DNA of 8,306 bases from an uncultured Archangium sp. (GTDB lineage Bacteria; Myxococcota; Myxococcia; Myxococcales; Myxococcaceae). Under the pieces are notes generated by a model. It saw only the letters and a program-made list of their open reading frames with translations, did not search any database and was not told where the DNA came from. Within the stretch, counting starts at the first letter, position 1, and each line of letters starts with the position of its first letter. Below are positions 1 to 7,029 of the stretch, piece after piece. The stretch lies in assembly GCA_946479335.1 (NCBI GenBank), contig CAMLFP010000250.1, positions 1 through 8,306 of the forward strand. The letters are read 5' to 3'. A program made the position numbers and the translations under genes.

Positions 1-1503
1 CTAGACGCCGGCCACCTTCGCGGCCGCGCTCAGCTCCCACGAGAACCGCGCCGTCCTGGTCGACTGTGCGCCGAGCTCCAGCTCGATGCGGGCGATGCCA
101 TCTCTCGTGACGGTGGCGGGCGTGGGGCTGCAGTCCTTCGTCAGCACGGAGATCTCGACCTCCTTCACCTCCGACACGGGGATGCGCTCCTCGATGATCA
201 GCTTCGCGCCGTCGGCGCGCATGTTCGACACGTGGAGCTTCACCTTGCGCGTCGTCGTCCGCCGCCGCGTCAGCATCGCCTCGTCGACCTTCTCCTCCGT
301 CTCGCGGAGGACCTGCAGCCCGTCCTCGTTGCCGAACGAGAGCTTCAAGGTCTCTCCCGGCGCCGCGAACTTGAGCAGCCCGCGACCGACCAGCCCGGAG
401 CCGCGGATCAGATCGACCGGCCCGGCGAGCAGCACCTGCGGGGCGGTGTTGGTGAAGCGCGCGAGCACGAACACCTGGCTCGAGAGCTCCGCCGGGCACA
501 CGCGCTCCACCTGTGCGGGCGCGGTGAACGAGAAGAGCGCCACCCGCTGCGGCTGCCCGTCGCTCTTCACCGTCACCCGGCCCGGTGCCTGCAACAACCG
601 CGTCTCTCCACCGTCGTCGAGGCCCGGCAGCTCGCTCGATGACTCGCCCGCGCTCTGGATCTCCTCTTCCCGGAGGGCCACGTCGACCACGCGCTTCTCG
701 TGGCTCTCCTTCGGGCGCAGCGAGAGCACGTCGTCTTCGAGCGTCGGCGGCGTCGTGCCCAGCGTCGGCCGCGCGGTGGAGAAGAAGAGCTCGACGTCGC
801 TCCAGTCTTCGCCGGTGTGCTGCCAGACGACGCCCTCGGCCTCGACCGTCACCTGGCCCTCCAGCAGCGTCGCGCGGTACGCCGGGCGCCACACCGCGCA
901 GGGCGTGAGGTAGCTGGCGCGCACCTTCGCCGAACCCTGTCCGTTCAACCGCAGCACCAGCACGCACTCGGCCTTTCGTTCAGGCTGCTCGCTGCTCAGC
1001 GCGCGCTGCGCCTCCTGGTGGCGGAGCTGCGTGGTGTTCGCCTGCTCCCGCGCCGCGCGGCGTTCGCCGTCGAGCGCGTCCTGGCGCCGCGAGAGCTCCG
1101 CGAGCTGCTCCTTCCACGTGTCGAGCTGGGGCGCGCCAAAGCCGGTCTGCTCGGCGATCGACTTGAGCAGCGCGTCGCGCGTGGTCGACAGCACCTCCGC
1201 GCGGAGCGTCAGCTGGGCCACCACGTCCTGGTGCGCCGCGAGCTGCAGTCGGAGCTCCTCCACGCGGTTGCGCAGCGCGCTCGCGTCCGCCGGCACGCCG
1301 CCGCGGGGCTGTTCCTTCCACCGGCGGGCGAGCTTCGCCTCGAGCAGCGTGCCGCCGCGCACCTCGACCTTGAGCGAGCGATCGACCGCCGCGAGCGACA
1401 GCCCGGCGATCTCGAGCGTCATCTCGCCGTTCAACGTCACCTCGCCGGCGCGCTCCACCTGCGCACGGTCCTCCATCACCACCACTTTGGAGATCGGCAG
1501 CAT
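1..1503 (-). CDS. DUF4139 domain protein (MuiA-like), second of tandem pair
   Basis: This 500-residue protein of unknown biochemical function belongs to the DUF4139 family, named 'mucoidy inhibitor MuiA' in some genomes. An N-terminal beta-rich part (about residues 3-60, DUF4140-like) is followed by a charged, Glu/Arg/Gln-rich probable coiled coil (about 75-170). The DUF4139 beta domain follows (about 180-490), with the family signature Y-x5-W-x-P-x-Y at 198-209, TGEDWS at 230-235 and GPVDL at 361-365. A short acidic/Ser linker lies at about 255-300. There is no signal peptide or membrane segment, so it is probably cytoplasmic. The ATG start is preceded by GGAGGAG with 7 bases of spacing. The gene begins 3 bases after the stop of its paralogue upstream, which implies translational coupling. 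Family membership is well supported; the role (scaffold or partner of the neighbouring paralogue) is inference. The stop codon is at the very edge of the window. Confidence 0.88.
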   Translation of the reverse strand: MLPISKVVVMEDRAQVERAGEVTLNGEMTLEIAGLSLAAVDRSLKVEVRGGTLLEAKLARRWKEQPRGGVPADASALRNRVEELRLQLAAHQDVVAQLTLRAEVLSTTRDALLKSIAEQTGFGAPQLDTWKEQLAELSRRQDALDGERRAAREQANTTQLRHQEAQRALSSEQPERKAECVLVLRLNGQGSAKVRASYLTPCAVWRPAYRATLLEGQVTVEAEGVVWQHTGEDWSDVELFFSTARPTLGTTPPTLEDDVLSLRPKESHEKRVVDVALREEEIQSAGESSSELPGLDDGGETRLLQAPGRVTVKSDGQPQRVALFSFTAPAQVERVCPAELSSQVFVLARFTNTAPQVLLAGPVDLIRGSGLVGRGLLKFAAPGETLKLSFGNEDGLQVLRETEEKVDEAMLTRRRTTTRKVKLHVSNMRADGAKLIIEERIPVSEVKEVEISVLTKDCSPTPATVTRDGIARIELELGAQSTRTARFSWELSAAAKVAGV

Positions 1504-1506
1504 GGG

Positions 1507-3627
1507 TCAGCTCCTCCGGTTTCCGCCTTCGACCATGGAGGACGAGGGCATGCGAATGGTGAACGTGGCGGTGAGCTTCTGCGTCTGGCCCGGGGCGAGC
1601 GTGACGCGCCAGCGCCGCGCGCCCTTGAGCACCACGCCGTCGATGGGGCCGTCGACCTTCTCCCAGGGAGGCGAGGCCGCGGGCTCTTCGATCTTCAGAT
1701 CCTTCTCCGCGCCGTCGGCCACCGGCACCCGCTCGCGCACCTCGATCAACGCGGGCGCGCCGAGGCGATTGTTGAGCTCGATGTCGATCTCATGCGGCAG
1801 CACCGTGGCGTTGTTGAGCAGCCCCCCGCTGGTCTCGTTGAAGCGCGTCTTGCGCGAGACCTTGATCGACTCCTCCACGCCCAGACCGAGGCGGTGCGAG
1901 TCGGCAGCGCCGGGCGGGATCGCGGGGAGGGTGGTGGTGAGCAGGAACTCGTCGCCCACCGTGACGTCGACTGGCCCGGGCAACAGCGCGTGCGGGCTGC
2001 GGTTGGAGATCGCCAGCGTGCGGTACACCTTCTGCTCCACCGAGGGCACGCACACGTATTCGGGCGTCAGACCCACGCTGCACGCCATCACCGGCACCTG
2101 CACCCAGGTGCCCTGCGAGGGCACGTCGACGCGCGCCGAGGTCTCGTAGCGGTAGTCGAACGACTTCACCGACGTCACCGGGTTGGTCAGCGCCGGCAAC
2201 GATCGAAGCCCGCCATTCATCGCCGTGAGCTGCGCCGTGCTGACCAGCGCGACGAAGTCCAGTTGCACCGAGACGCCGATGAAGTGCTGCACGGTGGTCT
2301 CCACGAGCTTCCCGCGGCGGCGCGGCTCCGTCAGGCCCGGCATCACCAGCCGCGCGTAGTCGCTGAAGCCGTCGCCCAACCCCGGCTCAGGCTCACGCGG
2401 CGCAGGCGCTGGCTCGCCGAAGGCGCCGCCTTCATCGGCCATCTCCGCCATCGGCATGTCGTCCTCATCGGCGTACGCTCCACCGAAGGCGGTCTTCTCC
2501 ACGTGCCGCGAGCGCGAGGCCTTCTTCGGGGCTGGCGGCGCGGCCATCGAGCGCCGGAGCGCTCCGGGCGGAGGGCCTGCCGAGGCGGCGACCTCCATCG
2601 ACGCCATCGCGCCGCCCCGGGCCATCATCGCGGGGGCTGCCGCAGGCATCGCCATGGGCGCGGGGGGAGGCGGCGGCGGCGCGACCATCACCGGCCTCGG
2701 AGGGGCAGCGGCGATCACGCGGGTGGGGAACGCGGCGTCATACGACTCGAACAGCGCGTCGAGGCCCGGCGGCGGCGCGCGCCAACCCGACGGCGGCGGT
2801 TTCTCCTGCTGCCGGCCCAGCTTCAACGCCTTCAACTCCGGCATCTGCGCGCTGCGCGTCGACGCGGCGGTGGAGAGCGAGAGCGCGACGCGGCTCCAGT
2901 CTTCGCCGGTCAACTGCACCACCGAGGCGCGCATCTGCAGCGCACCGGAGGTCATCGCGCGATCCATCGTCAGCGAGTAGCTGGGCACCCAACGCGCGCC
3001 GGGCACGCGGTACTCGAGCGCCAGCTCCAGCGGGCCGGTCGGCGCCTCGGCGAGGGTGATGTTGGCGACCCGCCACACGCGCGCCCGCTCCGCGCGCTTC
3101 GCGCTGGACGACACGGCGATGCGCCGCTTGCGCAATTCCTGTTCGCGCTTCGCGTCGGCGATCGCCTCGTTCAACGTGCGGCGCTCATCGAGCCTCGCGG
3201 TCAGCTCGCGCTCGCGGAACTCGCCCAGCTTCACCATCGCGTCGACCGGCGCGGGGCGGGGTGGCTCTCCACGCTTCGGTTCGAGGAACACCGGCCGGAG
3301 GCCGTTCAGCTCGGCGATCTCCGCCTCCAGTCGGGCGTGCCGTTCGCTCAGGGCCTTCAGCGTGCGCTCCGCGTCTTCCAGCGCCTTCTGCTCGGCGGGC
3401 ACGTCGGTCTCGTCGGTCAGCTCGACGTCGAACTGCGCGCGCACGTCGACGACCTTGCCCGCGCCGGAGCTGATCGACGCCCGCAGCGAGCCGGGCTCCA
3501 GCGAGAGCGGGAGCCGGCCCAGCAGCACGGTGCGTGAATTCGAGGGTTCGACTTTCGCGAGGCGGCGGCAGACAGCGCCTTCGCGGTACACGACGACAGC
3601 GTCCAGCGTCGAGGGCAGGGTAGACAC
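1507..3627 (-). CDS. DUF4139 domain protein (MuiA-like) with long Pro/Ala/Met-rich insert
   Basis: This 706-residue DUF4139-family protein has unknown function. Its order is: N-terminal DUF4140-like beta region with VVVYREGAVCRR (about 11-70), predicted coiled coil rich in Glu/Arg/Lys (about 75-175), first part of DUF4139 with YRVPGARWVPSY (206-217) and TGEDWS (240-245), a low-complexity insert (about 275-425), then the rest of DUF4139 with GPVDV (551-555) ending near 693. The insert holds a run of Pro (about 317-322), Met/Ala-rich stretches and an acidic segment (386-400). It makes the protein about 200 residues longer than its neighbour. No signal peptide or transmembrane segment is visible. 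The start is GTG, chosen because GGAGG lies 7 bases upstream and the MuiA-like fold begins directly after it. It follows the HEAT-repeat gene by 73 bases and is coupled to the second DUF4139 gene. The family call is firm; any role in polysaccharide or mucoidy control is name-based and untested here. Confidence 0.88.
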   Translation of the reverse strand: MSTLPSTLDAVVVYREGAVCRRLAKVEPSNSRTVLLGRLPLSLEPGSLRASISSGAGKVVDVRAQFDVELTDETDVPAEQKALEDAERTLKALSERHARLEAEIAELNGLRPVFLEPKRGEPPRPAPVDAMVKLGEFRERELTARLDERRTLNEAIADAKREQELRKRRIAVSSSAKRAERARVWRVANITLAEAPTGPLELALEYRVPGARWVPSYSLTMDRAMTSGALQMRASVVQLTGEDWSRVALSLSTAASTRSAQMPELKALKLGRQQEKPPPSGWRAPPPGLDALFESYDAAFPTRVIAAAPPRPVMVAPPPPPPAPMAMPAAAPAMMARGGAMASMEVAASAGPPPGALRRSMAAPPAPKKASRSRHVEKTAFGGAYADEDDMPMAEMADEGGAFGEPAPAPREPEPGLGDGFSDYARLVMPGLTEPRRRGKLVETTVQHFIGVSVQLDFVALVSTAQLTAMNGGLRSLPALTNPVTSVKSFDYRYETSARVDVPSQGTWVQVPVMACSVGLTPEYVCVPSVEQKVYRTLAISNRSPHALLPGPVDVTVGDEFLLTTTLPAIPPGAADSHRLGLGVEESIKVSRKTRFNETSGGLLNNATVLPHEIDIELNNRLGAPALIEVRERVPVADGAEKDLKIEEPAASPPWEKVDGPIDGVVLKGARRWRVTLAPGQTQKLTATFTIRMPSSSMVEGGNRRS

Positions 3628-3678
3628 GGTGAATCCTCCGAATGGGAGAGCGTTTCACCGCGTTCAACGCGCGTCGCG

Positions 3679-3704
3679 AAAAATCAGTGACAGCGAATCG
3701 TCAC
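3679..3704 (-). terminator. weak hairpin with T-run after HEAT-repeat gene
   Basis: On the minus strand a 5-bp stem GTGAC/GTCAC with an 8-base loop starts at the stop codon of the HEAT-repeat gene. Three bases later a run of five T follows. The stem is short and has only moderate GC content, so if functional it would be a leaky terminator or attenuator ahead of the two DUF4139 genes rather than a full stop. It could be chance. Confidence 0.3.
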
Positions 3705-4435
3705 GCGCCGCGCTTCTTCACGACGCCGGCCTTGTCGAGCGTGAAGCCGTCGCCGAGGCGCTTCTCGACCTTCTCGCGGAAGCCCTGGATCTGCCACCCC
3801 GTCGACGCCAGCAGGTTGAGGCACGCCGTCTGGACGCGCTTCGCCGTCTCTTCGTGGGTCAGCAGCTCCAGCACCGCCTCGCGCGCGGGCTCGTACTGCA
3901 CCGAGGCCAGCGTCTTGAGCACCGCCATCTTCACGTCGTCAGACATGTCGGCGAGCAGCGGCACCAGCACCGGCCCCACGCGCTCGTCGTTCTTCCCTTC
4001 GAGGAAGTGCAGCAGCACCTCCTTCTTCTCGGGGTCGCGGGTGTACGCGGAGCCGAGGCGCTTGAGCTCGTCGGTCACCACGCCCAGCACCTCGTTCTCG
4101 GGCAGCAGCGCGGAGAGGATCTTCAGCGCCCAGCTCGATGACTGATCGCTGCGCACGAGGAAGTCGCGCACCGGCTGCACGGCGTCTTTCTCGAGCTCGA
4201 CGATCGACTCGAAGACGTGCTGCTTCTCCTCGGCGTCGGTGGTCTGCGGGTCGACGTTGAAGGTGAAGCGCGCCATCATCACCGGCACCGCGTCGGCGTG
4301 CTTGATCTCCCCGAGCGCCTGGAGCGCCTTCTGCCGCGCCGTCGGGTCGCCGTACTTCTGCGTCGCCTTGGCCTTGAGCCGCGCGGCCTTCTCAGCCGGG
4401 GTACCGCCACCGAAGATCGAGTTGAGAAATCCCAT
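3701..4435 (-). CDS. HEAT-repeat-containing protein
   Basis: This 244-residue, probably all-helical, soluble protein is likely a protein-binding scaffold. Repeated helix pairs of HEAT type can be seen: residues 30-58 (ARQKALQALGEI then AVPVMMARF), 70-95, 100-127, 137-165 (VLLHFLEG then VGPVLVPLLADM), 166-192 (DDVKMAVLKTLASV then REAVLELL) and 198-225. Each carries the A/L-x-x-L spacing and the Asp/Arg turn typical of the family. It starts MGFLNSIFGG, a short hydrophobic patch that is not a signal peptide, and ends in a basic tail (VVKKRGA). The start is supported by AAGGGG with 8 bases of spacing. It lies 32 bases downstream of the J-protein gene and upstream of the DUF4139 pair, so probably in the same transcript. 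The binding partner is unknown; phycobilisome-lyase-like HEAT proteins share the fold, but no such function is claimed. Confidence 0.82.
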   Translation of the reverse strand: MGFLNSIFGGGTPAEKAARLKAKATQKYGDPTARQKALQALGEIKHADAVPVMMARFTFNVDPQTTDAEEKQHVFESIVELEKDAVQPVRDFLVRSDQSSSWALKILSALLPENEVLGVVTDELKRLGSAYTRDPEKKEVLLHFLEGKNDERVGPVLVPLLADMSDDVKMAVLKTLASVQYEPAREAVLELLTHEETAKRVQTACLNLLASTGWQIQGFREKVEKRLGDGFTLDKAGVVKKRGA

Positions 4436-4467
4436 CGCGCGAGCCCCTTACCAAGCTGCTCCGCACT

Positions 4468-5406
4468 TCACAGCGTCAACTTGCCGCGCACGTCGCCGGC
4501 GTACTTCAGCGCCGCGAGCTGCTTGCGGGTGGCCTCGTCGAGCGGCTCCGGCAGCTTCGCCATCACCACCAGGTAGAGATCGCCCGGCTCGCCGCCGCGC
4601 AGCGCCGGCACGCCCTTGCCCCGGAGCCGCAGCTTGGTGCCCGACTGCGTGCCCGGCTTGATGGTCACCGTCACCGAGCCGCCGAACACCGGCACCCGCA
4701 CCTCGGCGCCGTTCGCCGCCTCGCCGAGCGTCACCGGGAGATCCATGTACAGGTCTTGCCCGTCGCGCCGCACCAGCGGGTGCTCCGCCACCGTCAGCTC
4801 GAGGAAGAGGTCGCCCGGAGGCCCGCCGCGATCGCCCGGCTCGCCTTGCCCCGCCAGGCGGATTTTCGAGCCCGTCTCGACGCCTTTGGGGACCGTCACC
4901 GTCAGCCGGCGGCCGCCGATGAACATCACCCGCTCGGCGCCCAGCACCGCGTCGGCCAGCGAGACCTCCGCGGCGGCCGACAGATCGCCACCCGCGCGCG
5001 GGCCGGCCCGACGACGGCGACCCGCGCCGCCACCGCCACCGAACATCTGCGAGAGGATCTCCTCGAAGTCGACGCTCCCCTGTGCACCGCCGAAGTCGAC
5101 GTTGAAGCCCCCGGGTTGCCCGCCCGTGAAGCCGCCGCTCCGGTACTGCCGGTACTGCGCCGCCTTGGCCTCGTCCCAGCCCAGCTTGGCCGCGTCGTCG
5201 CCGAACTCGTCGTAGAGCTTCCGCTTCTTCTCGTCGGAGAGGACCTCGAAGGCCTCGTTGAGCTGCTTGAACTTTTCTTCGGCCGCTTTGTCGCCGGGGT
5301 TGTGATCGGGGTGGAACTGCTTTGCCTTCTTGCGGTAGGCCTTCTTGATCTCCTCCGCCGAGGCACCACGCTTCACGTCCAGCCGTTGGTAGTAATCCGA
5401 AACCAT
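4468..5406 (-). CDS. class B J-domain co-chaperone (DnaJ/CbpA type)
   Basis: This is an Hsp40 co-chaperone that would deliver clients to an Hsp70 (DnaK) and stimulate its ATPase in the cytoplasm. Counting from the chosen ATG, the J domain spans about residues 3-68, with the HPD motif at 32-34 between the YRKKAKQF and KFKQLNEAF helices. A Gly/Phe-rich linker runs from about 91 to 135, including FGGGGGAG and a basic RRRR patch. The two C-terminal beta domains (about 138-290) contain [20 protein letters not shown] and a second [19 protein letters not shown] repeat. The CxxCxGxG zinc finger is absent, so it is class B (CbpA-like), not canonical DnaJ. The start was placed at the ATG because it gives the usual M-x-x-DYY opening and a GGTGA 9 bases upstream; an in-frame GTG two codons earlier is the alternative. 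It is the first gene of the minus-strand cluster. No Hsp70 gene is present in the window. Confidence 0.92.
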   Translation of the reverse strand: MVSDYYQRLDVKRGASAEEIKKAYRKKAKQFHPDHNPGDKAAEEKFKQLNEAFEVLSDEKKRKLYDEFGDDAAKLGWDEAKAAQYRQYRSGGFTGGQPGGFNVDFGGAQGSVDFEEILSQMFGGGGGAGRRRRAGPRAGGDLSAAAEVSLADAVLGAERVMFIGGRRLTVTVPKGVETGSKIRLAGQGEPGDRGGPPGDLFLELTVAEHPLVRRDGQDLYMDLPVTLGEAANGAEVRVPVFGGSVTVTIKPGTQSGTKLRLRGKGVPALRGGEPGDLYLVVMAKLPEPLDEATRKQLAALKYAGDVRGKLTL

Positions 5407-5431
5407 GTTCACGCGTCACCGTAACCAGCCC

Positions 5432-6085
5432 ATGCCGTGGCGCCAGTGGGCAATCAGCCTGCTGTTTCCAGTGCTTGCGCTCGCCGCGCCGCCCGAGGGC
5501 CGGTTGGTGGACCGCGCGGTGGCGTCGATCGAGGAGCGGGTGATCACCGCCTCGCAGCTCGACTTCGAGGCGCGGGTGCTGCTGGTGAACGCGGGCGGGG
5601 TGAACGCGGCCTTCGCGCCGCTCGATCAGGCGGTGCTCGAGTCGAGCCTCCGGTTGATGATCGACCAGCGGCTCGCGGTGCTGGAGGCCGACAAGCTCGA
5701 GGCCTACCCGCTGGAGCCCGGCGAGCTGGAGAAGGCGATCGCCGGCTTCCGCGCGCGCTTCGAGAGTGAAGGGCACTTCGCGCGGTTCCTCCAGCTGCAC
5801 GAGGCCGAGCTGGGCGACGTCGCGGAGGTGCTGCGGCGGAACCTCCGGGCGCAGCGCGCGCTGGAAGGCAAGCTGCGGTTGCGGGCCCAGGTGGGCGAGG
5901 CGGAGGCGCAGGCCTACCAGCTCGCCCACCCGGAGCTGAAGAACAGCTCGGTGGAGCAGGTGCGGTCGCTGCTGGCGCAGAAGAAGTTCGGCGAGCTGGT
6001 GAAGCGCGAGCTCCAGGAGCAGCGGCGGCAGAGCGACGTGCGGCTGCTGGGCCCGTTCGCGCCGAAGCCCTCGGGGGGCCGATGA
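5432..6085 (+). CDS. exported SurA-N-like protein without PPIase domain
   Basis: This 217-residue probable periplasmic or lipid-free secreted chaperone-like protein has a signal peptide with a basic start (MPWRQW), a hydrophobic core (ISLLFPVLALA) and cleavage near residue 18. The mature part opens with VDRAVASIEERVITASQLD, which resembles the N-terminal segment of SurA/PpiC-type chaperones. It continues with LMIDQRLAVLEADK and a largely helical, charged body. The parvulin domain that catalyses prolyl isomerisation in SurA is not present, so only chaperone-type binding could be expected. An in-frame ATG at 5405 would add nine residues and overlap the start of the divergent J-protein gene. I prefer 5432 because it gives a compact signal peptide, but neither start has a clear Shine-Dalgarno. 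Its TGA overlaps the rimI start (ATGA), implying coupled translation. The family call is moderate: the similarity is to the SurA N-terminal region only. Confidence 0.7.
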   Translation: MPWRQWAISLLFPVLALAAPPEGRLVDRAVASIEERVITASQLDFEARVLLVNAGGVNAAFAPLDQAVLESSLRLMIDQRLAVLEADKLEAYPLEPGELEKAIAGFRARFESEGHFARFLQLHEAELGDVAEVLRRNLRAQRALEGKLRLRAQVGEAEAQAYQLAHPELKNSSVEQVRSLLAQKKFGELVKRELQEQRRQSDVRLLGPFAPKPSGGR

Positions 6086-6549
6086 GAGCGCTCGCGCCGG
6101 AGCAGCGCATCCGCAAGATGGTGCCCGGCGATCTCCCCGCCGTGATGGCCATCGAGAAGCAGGCGTTCACCAACCCGTGGTCCGAGGAGATGGTGAAGAA
6201 GGAGCTGACGCAGGCCTGGTCGACCGTGCTGGTGGTCGACGAGCTGACGGCCTCCGGCTGGCAGCTGCGGGCCTTCGCCATCTTCTGGCTGGTGGCCGAC
6301 GAGGTGCACATCCTCAACGTGGCGACCGACGGGGCGGTGCGGCGGCGGGGCTTCGGCCGGCAGGTGATGGACGCGGTGCTCGCCCACGGCCGGGCGCACA
6401 AGTGCATGCAGGCCATCCTCGAGGTGCGGCGGTCGAACGAACCCGCGCAGGGCCTCTACACCTCGCTCGGGTTCCGGAAAGTCGGCCTCCGGCCGCGCTA
6501 CTACCAGGACGATCACGAGGACGCGGTGGTGATGATCCGCGACCTGTAG
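6082..6549 (+). CDS. rimI: ribosomal protein S18-alanine N-acetyltransferase RimI
   Basis: RimI is a GNAT-fold enzyme that transfers acetyl from acetyl-CoA to the N-terminal alanine of ribosomal protein S18. The 155 residues match the usual RimI length. Visible landmarks are EKQAFTNPWS (25-34) in the substrate-side loop, the beta-4 strand EVHILNVAT (74-82), the acetyl-CoA pyrophosphate loop RRRGFGRQ (87-94), and the C-terminal LEVRRSNEPAQGLYTSLGF (113-131), with the Asn and Tyr typical of RimI, followed by GLRPRYY. The start overlaps the stop of the SurA-N-like gene by four bases; a run of six G just upstream is a poor Shine-Dalgarno, so coupling is likely. It sits directly before the rpsL promoter, which puts a ribosome-modifying enzyme next to the str ribosomal genes. 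Other GNATs share the fold, but the N-x-x-A-x-x-L-Y pattern and length favour RimI. Confidence 0.88.
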   Translation: MRALAPEQRIRKMVPGDLPAVMAIEKQAFTNPWSEEMVKKELTQAWSTVLVVDELTASGWQLRAFAIFWLVADEVHILNVATDGAVRRRGFGRQVMDAVLAHGRAHKCMQAILEVRRSNEPAQGLYTSLGFRKVGLRPRYYQDDHEDAVVMIRDL

Positions 6550-6560
6550 CGTGAGCGTGC

Positions 6561-6590
6561 TTGACACTTCGTCGGGGGTGGTTGTATGGG
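6561..6590 (+). promoter_or_regulatory. putative sigma-70-type promoter for rpsL-rpsG
   Basis: A perfect TTGACA -35 box lies at 6561-6566, directly after the rimI stop. The -10 box is less clear: TATGGG at 6585-6590 (18-base spacer) or TTGTAT at 6582-6587 (15-base spacer). The following leader of about 40 bases is T/C-rich compared with the surrounding GC-rich DNA. The position is right for the main promoter of the ribosomal protein genes. The transcription start is not determined. Confidence 0.6.
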
Positions 6591-6633
6591 GGCCGCCCTT
6601 TTTCGTATTTCGCCGTTTTCTTTCAGGAACTTC

Positions 6634-7005
6634 ATGCCGACCATCAACCAGCTCATCCGCTCCGGCCGTGAGCAGCTCAAGTTCAAGTCGAAGAGCCCCG
6701 CGCTCAAGTCGAACCCCCAGAAGCGTGGCGTCTGCACCCGCGTGTACACCACGACCCCCAAGAAGCCGAACTCGGCGCTCCGCAAGGTCGCGCGTGTTCG
6801 CCTCGTGAACGGCGTCGAAGTGACCTCGTACATCCCGGGCGTTGGCCACAACCTCCAGGAGCACTCGGTGGTCCTGATCCGCGGCGGCCGTGTGAAGGAC
6901 CTCCCCGGCGTTCGCTACCACATCATCCGCGGCACGCTCGACTCGGTCGGCGTCCAGGGTCGCAAGCAGAGCCGTTCCAAGTACGGCGCCAAGCGTCCGC
7001 AGTAA
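6634..7005 (+). CDS. rpsL: 30S ribosomal protein S12
   Basis: S12 is a small-subunit protein at the decoding centre that controls translational accuracy. Its 123 residues are typical. Diagnostic motifs are [23 protein letters not shown] (29-51), the [26 protein letters not shown] run (71-96) and the C-terminal RSKYGAKRP. The lysines equivalent to E. coli K42/K43 and K87 (residues 43, 44 and 88 here, counting Met) are present, so the common streptomycin-resistance substitutions are absent. Asp 89, the position that RimO modifies in E. coli, is also present. AGGA lies 5 bases before the ATG. An in-frame upstream ATG at 6586 would add 16 non-conserved residues and lies within the promoter, so it was rejected. 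It is followed after 24 bases by rpsG. Confidence 0.98.
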   Translation: MPTINQLIRSGREQLKFKSKSPALKSNPQKRGVCTRVYTTTPKKPNSALRKVARVRLVNGVEVTSYIPGVGHNLQEHSVVLIRGGRVKDLPGVRYHIIRGTLDSVGVQGRKQSRSKYGAKRPQ

Positions 7006-7029
7006 TCACCTTCTTTTGGAGCGTTTCCC

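Noticed and set aside
700..3537. A 945-codon open frame on the plus strand, antisense to both DUF4139 genes
   Set aside because: Its product is an Arg/His/Leu-rich low-complexity sequence typical of shadow frames in GC-rich DNA. It has no recognisable domain, and the minus-strand genes have clear family motifs and Shine-Dalgarno sites.
5340..5460. Promoters for the divergent J-protein and SurA-N-like genes
   Set aside because: I looked on both strands for -35/-10 pairs and found none with acceptable spacing and matches.
4448..5929. A 493-codon minus-strand frame overlapping the J-protein gene and the SurA-N-like gene
   Set aside because: It covers two well-supported genes in another frame and encodes Arg/Gly-rich sequence without a domain, so it is a GC-driven shadow.
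6588..6603. GGG-loop-CCC followed by five T in the rpsL leader, as an attenuator
   Set aside because: The stem is only three or four base pairs long, which is too weak to claim, although the T-rich leader is real.
6586..6633. An upstream in-frame ATG extending S12 by 16 residues
   Set aside because: S12 normally begins [10 protein letters not shown], AGGA precedes the 6634 ATG, and the extension overlaps the promoter region.
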